From Absidia repens (taxonomy: Eukaryota; Mucoromycota; Mucoromycetes; Mucorales; Cunninghamellaceae): a DNA stretch of 64,000 nt. Positions within the stretch are counted from its first letter, which is position 1. Every line of letters begins with the position of its first letter. The stretch spans positions 368,468 through 432,467 of the forward strand of contig MCGE01000034.1 of NCBI GenBank assembly GCA_002105175.1, given 5' to 3'. The notes below the pieces were generated by a model, which saw nothing but the letters and a program-made list of their open reading frames with translations, was not told where the DNA came from and ran no database searches. The translations under genes were made by a program, and so were the position numbers. Below, one piece after another: positions 13,105 to 26,176 of the stretch.

Positions 13105-14478
13105 CTATAAGGTATCGTTTTTTGTTGTTGTAGAAGAACCTGGCATACGTTTTGGTTTGTAGTCCCCTTCTACCAAGTGCCGAATATAAATCGAATCAGG
13201 GGCATGTGATCGATCACCTTCATCGTAGGTATAACTGCTTGCAATAGCCAATTGACTGCCGTCACTATTGAATGCCACATTGGATATTTCCTCTGCAAAT
13301 TTTGAGAATTGTCGGATGCGTTTTCGATTCACCCCATCCCAGACACTGACCACACCATCTGATCCACCTGAAGCAAACGTTCCGTAACTAGATAATGTCA
13401 ATGAATATAAAATATAGAAGTCATGATCAAGTTCAAAAAGACCTCAGTCACCTTCTTCCTTTCTCTGATTTTACTTACGTAGGATGGAATGACAATGAAT
13501 TCACTGGATACACCACCTCTGTATCACCTAGCTTTTGACGATGTAATTTGAATGCATAGATCTGGTCCTTGTCTTCTCCAAAAAAGTCCATACTGACCCT
13601 TCCTTCGATTGAAGAGCATGCGACACCTAAAAGTAATAAAAAGTCCAATGAGCATTGTTCTTGCCACGCCCTTACCCATATATCTTACCTTTTCCACCAG
13701 GCATCACGCGAACACACTTGAGCATGTATCGCAAAGTAGTTTCACGCACTTTCCACGGAGTGTCCATATTTCGAATATCGTAAACGTAGATACGATCGTG
13801 TGATAGGGCCACTGCTAATGTATTGTCTCGCAAATCCATACTGTACACCTTGTGCGGGAGAGTGTGTTTCCCAGCCAAATGGCCTTTCCCCCGGGTGTCC
13901 CACATGCATACCGATTTGTCCCATGATCCCGAGTAGAGCATATCTGTGATTATATTCATTCAAAAAAAATCAAATCAAATCAGGTTCATACCAATCGCAA
14001 AGAAATATTTCAAAACTTACGTGAAGTGGCAGACCAGCAAACACTTCTAGTACCTTCCACATGACGACCAATGGACTCCTTTTTCCCAGTAGCGAGATCG
14101 ATACTATAAAAAAAGAGAATGAGCATAGTTAAAGGTTTGTTTGGGGGCCGGGCTGTCTTACCTATGGAGAGATCCATTCAGACCAGCACTGAATGCTTGA
14201 TAGTCGTGTCCAAAACAAGTATCTAACAGGGGTGTATCGTGATCGATCTTGGTTTTTAGTTCACAAGTGTTTGTATCATATAATCGAATGGTCTATCGCG
14301 ACATCGAGAGGAAGAGGAAGATATAATCAGTAAAAAAAAAAAAAATAGCCATTTGTTATTTCAGTGTTTTGCATACCTTGTCCCAAGATGAAGTGACTAA
14401 TAGATTGGTTTTTATTGGGTGATATTCAATATTCGTTATACCATCTTCAGGTGGATTTTTGAGAGCAACCTGTGACAT
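13105..14478 (-). CDS. BUB3: Bub3 spindle-checkpoint WD40 protein
   Basis: Seven-bladed WD40 adaptor that recruits Bub1/Mad3 (BubR1) to phosphorylated MELT motifs of Spc105/KNL1 at kinetochores. Exons: 14377-14478, 14162-14292, 14021-14103, 13689-13943, 13479-13626, 13105-13387; 1002 nt, 333 aa, close to the 328 of the human protein. The N-terminus reads MSQVALKNPPEDGITNIEYH, matching the PPEDGI signature. Later landmarks are GSWDKSVCMWD, SSIEGRVSMDFFGED (the SIEGRV motif), YAFKLHR, the YPVNSLSFHP blade and FASGGSDG. The start codon at 14478 is set by the PPEDGI region; the much longer open frame upstream does not continue into it. Confidence 0.95.
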
Positions 14479-15780
14479 TTGAATAAAAGCTCAAAAAAAA
14501 GGAAGCGGGAAAAAAAAAAGTGCAATGGGTGGCGAGACAAAAAAAAAAAAGGGGAGGACAGCGGAGATTTGATGTGACTATGACTTTTCCAATAGCGTTT
14601 GCAGGAGTGGAGGGAAGGGGAGAATGGCATGATAAAAAATATATCAACTTCTTGCCCATACTTTTCATAATGGGATATTTGGTATATTCTACCGAGAAAA
14701 ATTCCAAGAAATACATACTACAGGTAAAACATAACCACATAATCAGCCATTTGCAGTTTCCAGTTTTTTGCACAATATACATAATCCCCAAAGAAAGATA
14801 TGTGTAATCGTTCATTTTTTTTTCATTTTTTTCTTTGTATAGTAAATACATCATACTTACATTCAACCTACGTTTGAAGTTGCATGCGATTGTTCGATGG
14901 TCGGGTTTTTCAGACACCAATGATTCAATGTTCCAGTTTTGATTTTTAAGCACACGGTCATATGATGCAATATGATTGTGTTGTTTGCGTGTCTTCATAC
15001 GAAAATCATTTTTGCAAACGATGAGCGTAATATGTCAGTGTTGAAGACGTTTTCAGAATAGTAACCGCTGATAGCGTTAATGATGATGATCAGATTCAAA
15101 TCGGTCGTTTTCTTGCCCAAATCAGTGTTTTTGTACTACAATTATGCAAATAAAAAAAATTCAATTAGCACTAGACCATTACACTAAACTTTTTCCATTG
15201 AATAAAGTGCGCCATATTTTTGTGATAGTGCTTGAAAGGTCTAAAGTTCATCGTTACCTTATATATATACCATCCCACACATGCTCGTTTGAATAATGCC
15301 TATTTTAAAAAAATAAAATCACACGATTGTTGGTGTCGTCTACTTGTTTCAATATTCAAATACCGACTCACAACAAAATTCTTAGTTGATCCAACGACAT
15401 GATATGATCACCATTAAAGTCCCGGTGGCGATACCCTTTTAACATTGACGGAAAATCTTGATTAAATAGGAAGATTTCTCATTAATATCATAGATCATTC
15501 AATATCATGCGGGATTCCCCTTTTTTTTTTTTTTTTTTTGCCATTAATATTTTTTTTTGTCTTACCTTTGATACCAAGTAACCAACATGATGTGACGCCG
15601 TTAAAATTTTAAGTTGAGCCACTAAAACAGGAACAGACACCAAAAGAGTGCAATGGTTAGTCCCGTTTATCACTTGCAAATTGAAGAAAGAGTGGATACA
15701 GCACTCACTATGTATGTAATGTTTGAGGGAAATGAGGGAGGGTCACAAGATTTTCAAAGCCAGTAGCAAGTATTATGTAT
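14479..15780 (-). other. unresolved exon-like segments upstream of BUB3
   Basis: Several minus-strand pieces look coding and are bounded by plausible splice sites. The best are about 15564-15620 (reads AQLKILTASHHVGYLVSK), about 15371-15455 (reads SMLKGYRHRDFNGDHIMSLD), 15250-15291, and about 14866-15030 (reads MKTRKQHNHIASYDRVLKNQ...). The DFNGDHIMSLD stretch resembles an EF-hand loop but lacks the final Glu. I could not join these pieces in one phase without a stop, and I recognise no family. It could be a rapidly evolving gene with an odd exon, a decayed gene, or a misread. The 3' part also contains the BUB3 promoter. Confidence 0.3.
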
Positions 15781-16887
15781 ATGGCAAGAGTGTATGTTGA
15801 TCTAAAATGTAGCCAATAAAAAAAAAAGAAAATATAAGATTAAGGAGCGTGTGTGTGTCTGTATGTCAACTAATACATTACTTACTTTAAATTAGATCAT
15901 CCTTACCATTCTATGATATAGTTCAAGTATGTGGATTGAGTCAGGTGATATCATAATCGCTGCTGGAAGGTGTTTTTATCTGTATGTATGTTTGGTAGAG
16001 CGTACAAATATTGAATTTTTCCAAATAGTAACAAGACTACAAAGCCTGCTTGATGTCGTCCGTATAGTAAGGTCCCTTTTTTTCATAATAAGATGTAGAA
16101 AGAAATGGTAAGATAAAAATATACACTTTTTATTTATAGGCCAAAACCTTATTCTTTTTTTTTTTTTGAATACCTGCTATTACGTTTAGACTGAACGTTG
16201 TTTTTCCAAAATGTAAAGAATAGATAAATGGAGAAACAAAGTATAACAGCAATGTGAAAAAATAGGTGGGTTTTTCAAATGGAGTTTTTAACGGAGAAAA
16301 AGTCCCCAAGGTGGTGGTAACAAAAAAATCCCCAAGAAAAAAATGAATAACGATTAATGTTTAAACCCCGTCAAGGATGATGGTTGTATCGGTTACACAC
16401 TGAGGTTATTTGATGATATTGTATTATGTTCTTGGTCAATGTCAACTTTACAAGTAAAGAAACACACATTAAAGTAAAGTCAGTGAGTGGAGATAATGCA
16501 ATAAAGGAAAAGACAAGTACCGGTTATATTTTTTTCTTTTGTTCATGCTAAAAACGACATGACAAGGTGAGCTTCACGTGTGTGCCAATAAAAATAAAAA
16601 TTTAGTGAATTGACTTGATTGGGGGAAATAAAACGCTATTTTTATTGTTTGTTTGAAAGCCCTGAATTTCAATTTTTCTCTTTTTCTTTTTCTTTTCCAT
16701 AAACATTTTTTCCTCCACTCCTTGTATTCTTTTTATTATTCTTTCTCTGTGGCTACACCTACAAAAAAAAACCAAAAAAAAAACAACAACAATCAATACC
16801 TTCTTAGTTGTGTAAATTCATGGTAATATACCTCCTTTCAAATTCGAAAACCCTGTTTACTGAAACTTTCCCTTTTTCTTTTAGACA
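15781..16887. other. intergenic, promoter side of the PH-domain gene
   Basis: No supported gene. A GT-rich patch lies near 15849-15863 and AC/CA-rich leader-like sequence near 16760-16800. A GT at ~16823 and a CTTTTAG just before 16885 could bound a leader intron. If that intron is used, an upstream ATG would join in frame and add two residues (Met-Thr) to the PH protein. Confidence 0.5.
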
Positions 16888-19800
16888 ATGATTTCCTCTA
16901 GACACTCTGGATTGACCTCTTTACCTTCAGACCATACACATGTCAACAACCACAGATCCGCCAATAATGTTAGACGACAATCTCGACTTCTTTATGCTGA
17001 AAAGTATGGTCTCAACTCACCAGAATGGCAAAACTCCACCACTTTGGGTACTCTGGACAAAGGAAACGACAAGGACCATTCTTCCGTTACAGGTGCCAGC
17101 ACCCCCACTACGGATGATGACGAAGAAGATGATCGACCGCTCTCATTACAACCACGGTCTTATAGTTATTCCGCTGCCCTGTCCCCTAGTCGCCCTAGAT
17201 CCATCTTCAACCTATCAGAACCATCCGCTGCTACAACACGACCAACAGCTTTTGTCAAACCAATTACAGCGACAGCGTCTGGGTCACCACCTTGTACAGT
17301 ACCAAGTGATATGATCTCTATTCAGCAACTTTATGAACACTACCAAAACAAAGTCTATATGGAAGGGTTTATATTCAAACGCAACAAGTGCAATTCTTAT
17401 GGATCTTCATGCCAAGATCAATGGACTAAACTATATGTGGAATTATCTGGACCAATCTTATCTTTGTGGGATGGTCGAAAGTTGGATAACACCTCTAGCC
17501 CCTCTGCCACCATTTTACCTCACTTTATCAATATATCGGATGCAACTGCTACTCTAGTCAACAATAAGGACAATTCTGCCATGATTATCCTCAATACAGC
17601 TGGACGTAATCAATACCTTATCCGACCTGATCCTCCTACTTTGTCTACAGCTCAACGATGGGTGATTGCTATTCGTTTATCTTGTTTTGAAGGTGCACGT
17701 CTTTTTGGAATCTATTCACGACGACTTTTATTACGACCAACCTACAACAATCTTTTGAACCCTTCTTCGACAACAAAACGGCGCATCGAAGGTTTTATCC
17801 AAGCTCGCTTTGCTGGTGATACCGAATGGAAAAAGTACTGGGCCGTGGTATCCGATCAACGTGATCAAAAACGTTTGTTTGGAAAATCCAAATCGGTTCC
17901 TTGCAGAGGCCAATTTATGTTTTATGAATCCAAAAAATCAAAATATCCCTTGGTCACCTTGGTGAATGTGGTTCATGCTTATACTCTCTATCCTCAATCT
18001 CCACAACTCATCGATTTGGCTACCATCTTCAAAGTTGAAGGCACCACTCTTACCACAACTGATATCAAAACCGGGGAACAAAATATGACCCATACTTCGG
18101 CTGGAACTCTACTTATGGCTCCATCTGCCAAGGACATGATGCAATGGTTGATTGGCACTTTTGATGTCTTCAAATTGTATGGTCGACCTTCTTCATTACT
18201 TGATAATCCTTTGGATCCCAAGTCGCTCAATTTTGGTGAAACGACTAGTATGGATGATAGTCATCGTTTGTTCTTGGAATATTCGGATGTTATGCATTTA
18301 CCTATTGGTCAAGATGAAACTTTATTGGACAGCAAGATGGCCTTCACAGCTATGTTGACTCAAAAACTGGGAACTGGATCTAGCAACTCTCCTGTCAATC
18401 CTATTAAGTACACCGCCAAGTCTCGATCAAATAGTGCTCCTCTTCTTGCCAACATTGCTCCTCCTGCCGATTATACAATGAACACACACACACAGTCTAA
18501 TCCTGCTTCTACTACTAGTATAGCCACAATACCCAATCGGTCCATTCAACCTGCTACTCAGCGTGCATCGATGATGATTCGGAGACAGTCTCAGGGCGCT
18601 CCTATGGTATATGCTAGTGATGGCAGCGATGAAGAAGACGATGAAAACGACAATGACTCGGATGATGATTCCGATGATAACAACAGCGATACTCTGTCTG
18701 AATTTATTGCTACCAAAGGGTTAACAAATCTTGCCTATGGTGAAAAGGTAAAAAGAAAAAGAAAAGGAAGGCGAGAGAAACAGGGAGAGGGACTAACAGT
18801 TATACTTTTATTACTAGGAATTACAATCATTACCCGAATCAAGCATATCATCACCGACAACTTCAACAACTGATTCCAATAAAGTTCTATCACTGAAGAA
18901 TGAACATCAAGACAACAACACCACCACCACTGCCGATGCAACCGACATGATGGGATTTGCCAACGATCTTCTTTCCAAAACATTTGATGCGGAATCTACC
19001 AACACACCAAAAACAACCACCTCCAATAAGCAGATGGTTCCTCCCATCGACACAACCTCATTACGACCATCGCCATCACAAAATGCATTGTCATCATCAT
19101 CATCAGATAATATATCACCTATGCATGCAACTGTATCTAGAACAGCCACCATTATTGATAGTACAACTCCACCAACATCTGCCACTTCCGTTGAAAAACC
19201 ACCTCTCACCAAGCGAATGTCTGTACTACCTTTACCTAGTGATGATGAAGATGAAGATAGTGGAAGCAAGACGACTGCCGACGATGACGATGAATCACCT
19301 ATACATTGCCTTCCTCTCAACAACAAAATGATGACATCTACCTCTTCTTTCTCTAGTATGCGACCCCTCTCCACTATCCAATCGACAGCAACTACTCCAA
19401 CTATGTTGACATCTACAAGATCCAGTGCAGCAACAAGCAGTGACGGCAGTAGCAGCAACACAAGCACTAGTAGTCAAAATCATTATCAACATCACAGAAA
19501 ACCAAAGCGACAATCCGTGCTTGCACAACAACCACCATCAAACCCAAGACCATCCTCATCAATCGGTCTCGTCCATAAAATCGATAACATGCAACAACAA
19601 ATCCAACTTCAACAACAGCAACAGCAATTGGAAAAGGAACAGCAATCTCTTTGGGAAACTGGTTCATTGATGGGTACCGATCCAAGGATAGCCTCATACC
19701 AATACAGACCTAATCAACAACCACAACAACAGCAACATCAGCAACAACAGACTTGGGATACTAGATCAATGACTGGTAGTATGACAGGCCCCGATCCAAG

Positions 19801-20556
19801 AATTGCCATGTATCGTCAAGCAGGAAGTATGTATGGTGGTGGAAGTGCTTATGGAAACGTCAACGATGGTATAGGTAGTAGTGGCAGCTTCTATGGAGCA
19901 AATGATAATGGAGCTGGCGATAGCGTTTACTCTGGTGGGGATGATTATCAAAAAATGATGATGATGTCTGGCCAACCTTTGGTACAATTGGAAAACAAAC
20001 CGTCAGAACCTCGCTCTGGACTGGTTGGAGTGATCTCGCAAATGGAAGATGAAAAACGGGAAAGTGAAAACAACAGCAACCATCGATTCTCAACGTCGTC
20101 GTTTTCGCCACCACCACAACAGTATCAGGATCAAGTTTTATACCAGCAGCAACTACTTCAACAGCAGCATCAGGTAATCAAGAGGAGAAATGTGAAGCGT
20201 AAAAAAAAAAATGAAAATGGGACTGATGATTGTTTTATTATTGTTATTAGATGATGATGAATAATCCTTACATGATGAATCAATTCATGATGAATTCTAT
20301 GATGATGAATCCGATGATGATGAACCCGATGATGATGAATCCGATGATGGCCAATCCAATGATGATGATGCAACAACAGCAACCGATGCCACTACAGCAG
20401 CAACCTCAGCAACAACAAAAGTCACGATCGTCTATGTATCACAGTGGGAGTTTTTACAACAATCAACAGCCATTGATGGAAGAAGACAATGAAGAGGATG
20501 ATGATGCGCCATTGGCTACACCAAGAAACCGTCGAAAAAGCACTGGCCGGATTTAG
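16888..20556 (+). CDS. Skg3/Caf120-like PH-domain protein with Met-rich tail
   Basis: Large fungal protein with PH-type domains, most like the Skg3/Caf120 group (bud neck and Ccr4-Not associated in budding yeast); the assignment is by domain pattern. Exons: 16888-18747, 18818-20173, 20251-20556; 1173 aa. The first PH-like fold spans about residues 145-275 (begins QLYEHYQNKVYMEGFIFKRN). A second lies at about 298-430 (RRIEGFIQARFAG... to LIGTFDVFKLYG). An acidic Asp/Glu/Asn tract follows at about 575-600, then a long disordered half rich in Ser, Thr, Pro and Gln. Exon 3 opens with repeated MMMNP units and Gln runs. The N-terminal 140 residues are also disordered. The function of the Met-rich tail is unknown. 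Confidence 0.75.
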
Positions 20557-21296
20557 AACTGGATTTATTTTTAGATCCCACTCTTCCCCTTCGATATTTT
20601 AGATACTATCTTTTTTTTATTGCACAAATTTTTTTTTCATTTTTTTTTTTTTTTTTTCACATTCGCTATTTATGCCATAGTCTACTGATCCACACACTCT
20701 CTTGTCTCCACTCTTTTTTTTCTCTCTCTCTTTTACTACTACCTTATTACTCATTTGTCCTTTTGTTTGTTTCATTAATTTAATAAAACTTGTTTATAAT
20801 AATACCAGATATCATATATGGTTTTTATTGTGGGAAAATCCTACTCGGGATAATGATTCATGGGGTGGGGTACTAGAAGGAATGTGTCATGCTGTGTTAT
20901 GGATGAAGGTGGGATTTGCATGATTAGGTCTAGATTTTCATCATTTCCCAAAGGGTGAAGGTTCCAAAATAGAAATAATGTTTTTATTAAAATTGCAAGC
21001 GTATACAGGCTGATTATTTTTGAAACAATGCTTTTTAACCAAAGTAGCCATGGAGGAATTATGGAACTATACTAAAATGTGGTCATTAAAAAGCGGGTAT
21101 CTATATTGAATTACATTGGAATATCGTACAACAATCATTATAACTGTGTAGAGGGCATGTGTACCAAAGAGTGGCAACAGCTTGTATGATATTTTACTTG
21201 AGCAGAGACAACATGGAATCTGAGGCTGTATCTTCCAAAGAATCGGAATTTGCGTTTTGTTGAAACTTTTCGTACTAACATAGATAAATAATAATA
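20557..21296. other. convergent 3' flanks, no gene
   Basis: 740 bp between two genes that converge. T-rich tracts (20609-20660), CT-rich sequence, and nothing with coding character on either strand. Confidence 0.6.
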
Positions 21297-22339
21297 TCAA
21301 ATATATCTCCCCTTATCAAAGACAATCTACTGTTGATCTTATTCTCTTTTTTTTTTTTTTTTTTTTTTTTACGTCAATTGGGCATGGAAATTGAGCTGAT
21401 GAAGCAATAACCGGATGAATAGTGACAAATAAGGCAGAGGCATCCAGTTGAATGGAATAATCAATCAATAGATCCTGTGGCTGATTTCCCGTCAATCCAC
21501 ATCTATCGGTCAAACTACTTAATACACCCTGGTCTGCATCCAATGACGGATCATAATCAATATGGAAAGGGTACATAAATGTCAAGTTGGTTTTAGCTGG
21601 GATCCATTGACTACGGAGGTAACCTCCGCCAATGGGGGTTTTCGAGTATGGAATGGTATCCGATGGATAATAGGCCTACAAAAAAAAAAAAAAAAAAAGG
21701 AACCGTCGGTATTTAAAATGAATTGCAGCATTTTTTTTGTGTACCGCATTACCGTGGCGTTCATTTTCGAAAAATGCAAAGGGAAAATATTGGGATTATT
21801 GACATTAACTTGAAGACCAAATCGATAGCTGAATTTACCATTGCTCACACTAAGGGCCGAGGTGGCTAGAGAAGAGTCAGCATTACTGCCAGAAGCATCA
21901 ATCAGTCCAACAAATTCAAAGGTCGGCATTTTAAAAGTCGCAAAAATGGATCCGAGAATGATGATAACCAGTAGAACAGCGAGGATGAAGCTCCATACAG
22001 CATACCGGGCCCATTTCGGTAGGCATACACAATAACAGCATCTAACGCAACAGCCTCTATCCTTTATGTCTTTTTTTTCTTTTTGTCGTTGATCCGTGGA
22101 TTTCTCAGTTGGCGATGACTCAATATCTGAACGAACGTATATTTCTTGAAATTCTTGATCATCTATATCGAACAAAAAAAAAAAAAAAAGAAAAGAAATT
22201 AAGTTCATTTCTTCTTAATGGTATGTGTGTGCCTTTTGACTTTTATTTTTTACTTGCATCTATTCGAACATTCAAATTTTTCAGTCATGCATGATTGTGA
22301 AACTGCAGTGGGAGTGGGCGATGGAGTTGCGTGGTTCAT
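21297..22339 (-). CDS. single-pass membrane protein with LEA-2/WHy-like domain
   Basis: Four-exon model: 22270-22339, 21753-22162, 21373-21675, 21297-21326; 813 nt, 270 aa. The N-terminal ~58 residues are cytoplasmic and charged. A Cys cluster GCCVRCCYCVC (60-70), a likely palmitoylation site, follows, then one membrane helix at about 77-100 (YAVWSFILAVLLVIIILGSI). The C-terminal ~165 residues resemble LEA-2/NDR1-type beta-sandwich domains (FRFGLQVNVNNPNIFPLHF-like strand, FHIDYDPSL). Exon 1 is the weak point: its donor (GTTCGA) is unusual, though it gives the only phase that fits exon 2. An alternative ATG at 22208 would translate an obvious pyrimidine tract and is unlikely. Role unknown; possibly cell-surface stress or wall sensing (inference). 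Confidence 0.6.
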
Positions 22340-22899
22340 TTCACAAACACATATATTTAAATATCTTTATAAAACTAGAGAAAAAGGAAGCAAAAAATTC
22401 GAAATGAGAGAAGAACCGATGGCATTTTATATATAGTACATTACCAAGTCAAGGTATTCGCTGCTTATTTCAAACCCCTCTAAATGGAATAAGGAAACTG
22501 AAATACGCTATGCTCACGTTTCAGTCAAGATTGTACTAGTCGGTATTATATTCTGGACAAAGTGCCCTCCTTTTCTTTCAAAATAATAATAATAATAAAA
22601 AATAATAATAAAAGACGGTGGTGGCATAGAGTAAACAGTCATATGATACTGTTTGATCCGGTTAATGAGCCGTTAACGACTAATATGATATCGCCTACCT
22701 TCTAACTAGGATTTACCACTTTATCTCTTTTAAGGTATCTTTCATTCCACCATTAGCCAAATAAATTTTTGATCCAAAATAACCTATGTAAAAGCAAAAT
22801 TAATACCGTAGATGACAGTCCACGCGATTACAATAACCCCTTGGAGGTTAGAAAGTGGGTGGAGGCTTCATTTTTTGTGTCCATTAACGGGGATATATT

Positions 22900-23260
22900 T
22901 CAAAGCCAGCACACGTGTGTGTATATTTTCGTCCAATTTTTATTTTTTTGCTTCTCTCTTTCTTTCTTCCCTTTATTTTTTCTTCAGCATTCAAATTCTC
23001 TGGGACTACGTTGAACTTAGAATAGTGTCAAGGTTAGTTTAGAAGGGGTTTCATCTTGTAATAAGATGCATGGGGAAACCCTTTCATCTTGGATTCAGGA
23101 TTTGAGATCACCATTAGTTGGGCTTATGTGGCCTTCATTAGCTTAGTGTAGTGTTAGTTTGTCCATAGTTTGTATATATATATATATATCTGAATAAAAT
23201 ATGTCTCTTTTTACTTGCATGAATAAAAAATGTCCCGTTAGATTCTATCATGTTTTGCAA
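22900..23260 (+). repeat. dispersed non-coding family, copy C
   Basis: CACACGTGTG element, CT-rich tract, AGTGTCAAGGTTAGTTTAGA block, core at 23069 with one change (TTTCATCTTGG), then CACCATTAGTTGGGCTT, GTCCATAGTTTGTATATAT and AATAAAATATGTCTC. A diverged 3' tail resembling that of copy B appears to continue to about 23700. Confidence 0.7.
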
Positions 23261-24599
23261 ATATATTCCTTTTTTTTTTTTTTTTTTTTTTTACTAGCAA
23301 TCGATCCCATGTGATTCGTGTTGATCGTTTGTTGAGTATTAATATATATATATAAAAAGACAATGTTTCGTCGTTCTCATACCTTGTACAATACATAAGC
23401 ATTTATTTTACGACCATTCCTTTAGAATAGTAGTGACCTTTCTCCAAACCTCAAACTGGTCTCCCCGATGGTATCTCCAATATAACCTTCCGTTAAATCC
23501 TTTAATAGAATAAACCCCTTCCTTAGTTAGTATCTACCAATTCTGCTTTAATAGAATTTATTCTTTTTATTAACTAACCTTAGACCTTAGTATAGTGACA
23601 AAAGACGTCATTGTCGAAGTTTTGCGTGTGCCCTATCAAACGTCTGCTTTCTAGCTCTCCCTCGCTCCCCCGTTGCGACTACTTTTTCACACCCCTCTAT
23701 TCCTGCTCTATTATTCCCTTATAAAGTATTGTCACTCCCATCCCATTGCCCTGTTTTCTTTGAATTTTAACCCCAACTAAATTTTATTGAAAAGGTAATA
23801 CGCTTCGACTTCATGATGCGACTGTTTTTTTCGTTTTCTTCTTTACATTAAATCGTTGATATTCACTAATCCCTACTTCTTTGTTCTGGTAAGCATAGAA
23901 GAAGGTGACCTGAAGTATTCGTGGAAGGAGCTCCCTCAGTGATGCCATCGTATCGAGTAGAAGGGGGGGTCCAGCATCTTTTCACCATTAATAAAAAAAA
24001 CTATATTCATTTGCTGTATCTTCATCCTTCCTTCATTAGTACCCAACGAGAAAACCAACCCAATCATATATTCATAATAAAAGCATAATAGATAAGAAAA
24101 TATAAATGCATTATACACAATCAGGTTGCAGTATATATTGAAGTAATTGCCTTTTTTTATTCAATTAAGGCGTACATAGTGATAAATATATATTTATTTA
24201 TAAGGTATATGATATGCCTATGATAACATACATTGTGAGATAGGGGTGTACATATTGTCTGTTAAATGAACATAACATAAGATAAACTAGTTCAAGTAAA
24301 GGGTATAACCATTCTATTTTGAGTGACATTCTATTCCATAATGAAGGTTTGGATAAGTTAAACTAGATCCAGGTACAGCAGTCCAGAACCCATCATACCA
24401 TCGATCTTGTATAAGCCATCACTGATGAACAGTGGTGGTTTCCAACATGAGAATAAAATTGCCTGTCGATCATTGTTGCATGATATGTGACTAGCTACGG
24501 AAAAAAAAAGAAAAAGAAAAAGAAGACAATATTCCCTTTTTTGTAACCTCCAAAAAAAAAAGAGCACCCGAATGACGACCCAAATGACAGTCCAGAAAA

Positions 24600-25110
24600 G
24601 TTCAAAACCCGCCCACGTGAAATATTTCATTTTTTCTATCACTCGCTTACCTTATTTTTTGGGCGCTCTTTCTTTTTTTTTTTTTTTCAATATTTCTTCA
24701 CCATTCAGCTGCTATGGGCTTATTTTGGACCTAGAATTCTATCAGGACTAGTTTAGAAGGGCTTTCAGTTCAGGGATTACAACATGCATGGGGAAACCCT
24801 TTCATTTTGGATCTAGGATCTGAAGACACCATTAGTTGGCTTGACTTTCTAAAGTCTGCATTAGCTTAGTTTAGTCTTAGCTTGTCCATAGTTTGTATCT
24901 ATATATGAATAAAATATGTCTCTTTTTACTTGCATCACTAAAAAATGTCCCATTAGTCTTGCTCACGTTTTGTGCAATAGATCTCTTTTTTATTACCTTC
25001 TCCTTTTGATTAGTATTGACCGTTGTTATGCTTCAGTCACAGATATCCCTTTTGTTTTTCTCACAACGTAAATAGTGTCTCTATACATTTGGTTTATCTT
25101 ATAGAATGGG
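24600..25110 (+). repeat. dispersed non-coding family, copy D
   Basis: Begins at CCCGCCCACGTGAAAT, T-rich tract, CACCATTCAGCTGCTATGGG, AGGACTAGTTTAGAAGGG, perfect core at 24787, CACCATTAGTTGGCTT, GTCCATAGTTTGTATCTATA, then GCAATAGATCTC and CTCACAACGTAAATAGT. It aligns with copy B throughout and is the cleanest copy outside the subtelomere. Confidence 0.75.
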
Positions 25111-26176
25111 TATTACCACATCTTACAGTACAGTACAATACAGTATTTGTCCATGTATCAAAAAAAAGGCTAATGTGTGTATATATGCAAAAATGGACAA
25201 AGTAATAACTATCAACCATCGTGGTCAGCGCTTCATCTAGTATCATACTGTGTACTGGGGACCTAAAAATATGAGTAAAAGGGGAATTTATTGAGTGCTT
25301 TTAGTAGCTGTACGTGGTGTATTCACGAAAAAAAAGAATAGTAGGTGCATAAAAAATATGGTATGTGAGGCTTTTAGTTGAACCACACAAACACTTTTTT
25401 TTTTTTTTTTTTTTTGTGAAACTCTAGGTTGCAATTCTTCGCTTCCTCCCAAAACCGGCCTACTTTAAGTTTCTTTTTATGAAAATAAAATGCGCCTCAA
25501 CAACGTACCTTAGTTCCGTCTTACATTTCCAACGGTATCATATAAAGTGATTATGATGTGACAAACATTTTATTGCAAAGTACGATACCGGAGAATTTGA
25601 GTAAAGAGAAGATACAGGGTACAGTGAAGGTTTTGGATGGTATTTTATTTTATATAAAAGTGGATAGGTAATTGCATATTTTTTAATAATGTCTAAGAAT
25701 AAAATAAGGGATGGTCCATTCATGGATATGACAATAACATGTATGCTATGGTGGAGACATGAGTGACAATGGAGAAGGTGAGAAGTAACCGAGATGAAGG
25801 CTATCGGACTTTGCGCATAATAATAAAAATCAGGAGTGAAGCACATACAATAAAAATTAACTGGACGTCGCATCACAAAAACAACACATTCCTTATCTAT
25901 GATAATACTGTGGTAGAATAACCACGACTCAACTCCATAGCATTGAGCCTTTCATATGATCACATCAGATCAATCTCTACATCCATCGCACCGTACTATA
26001 GCCAGTGTCGTATCCCGCTAACAAAATCAACGTCTAACCCCATCCTCTCACATCCCATCACAGTCAGCCAATAAGTTATATAAATGCAAGATGTATAAAA
26101 AAAGATATTTATTCAAACAATATGATGATAAAAGCTATTATAATGGTATTATATTAAAAAATACTAAAACCTGATC

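Larger units (their letters stand above)
22340..26176. other. 3.8 kb without a supported gene
   Basis: Contains two copies of the dispersed non-coding family (about 22900-23260 and 24600-25110), AAT-type microsatellite sequence near 22581-22612, a T run at 23271-23292, and an AC-rich flank. No frame shows coding character beyond short homopolymer-biased ORFs. Confidence 0.6.

Noticed and set aside
14447..14998. Long minus frame of 183 codons overlapping the BUB3 start
   Set aside because: It reads through a probable intron and a T-rich promoter; the BUB3 N-terminus (PPEDGI) is in another frame and starts at 14478.
15371..15455. A calcium-binding EF-hand gene
   Set aside because: Only one loop-like motif (DFNGDHIMSLDQ) with Gln at the last ligand position, and no partner hand.
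22163..22208. ATG at 22208 as start of the LEA-2-like protein
   Set aside because: It would translate a pyrimidine tract plus TATAG acceptor (poly-Phe), so it is intronic.
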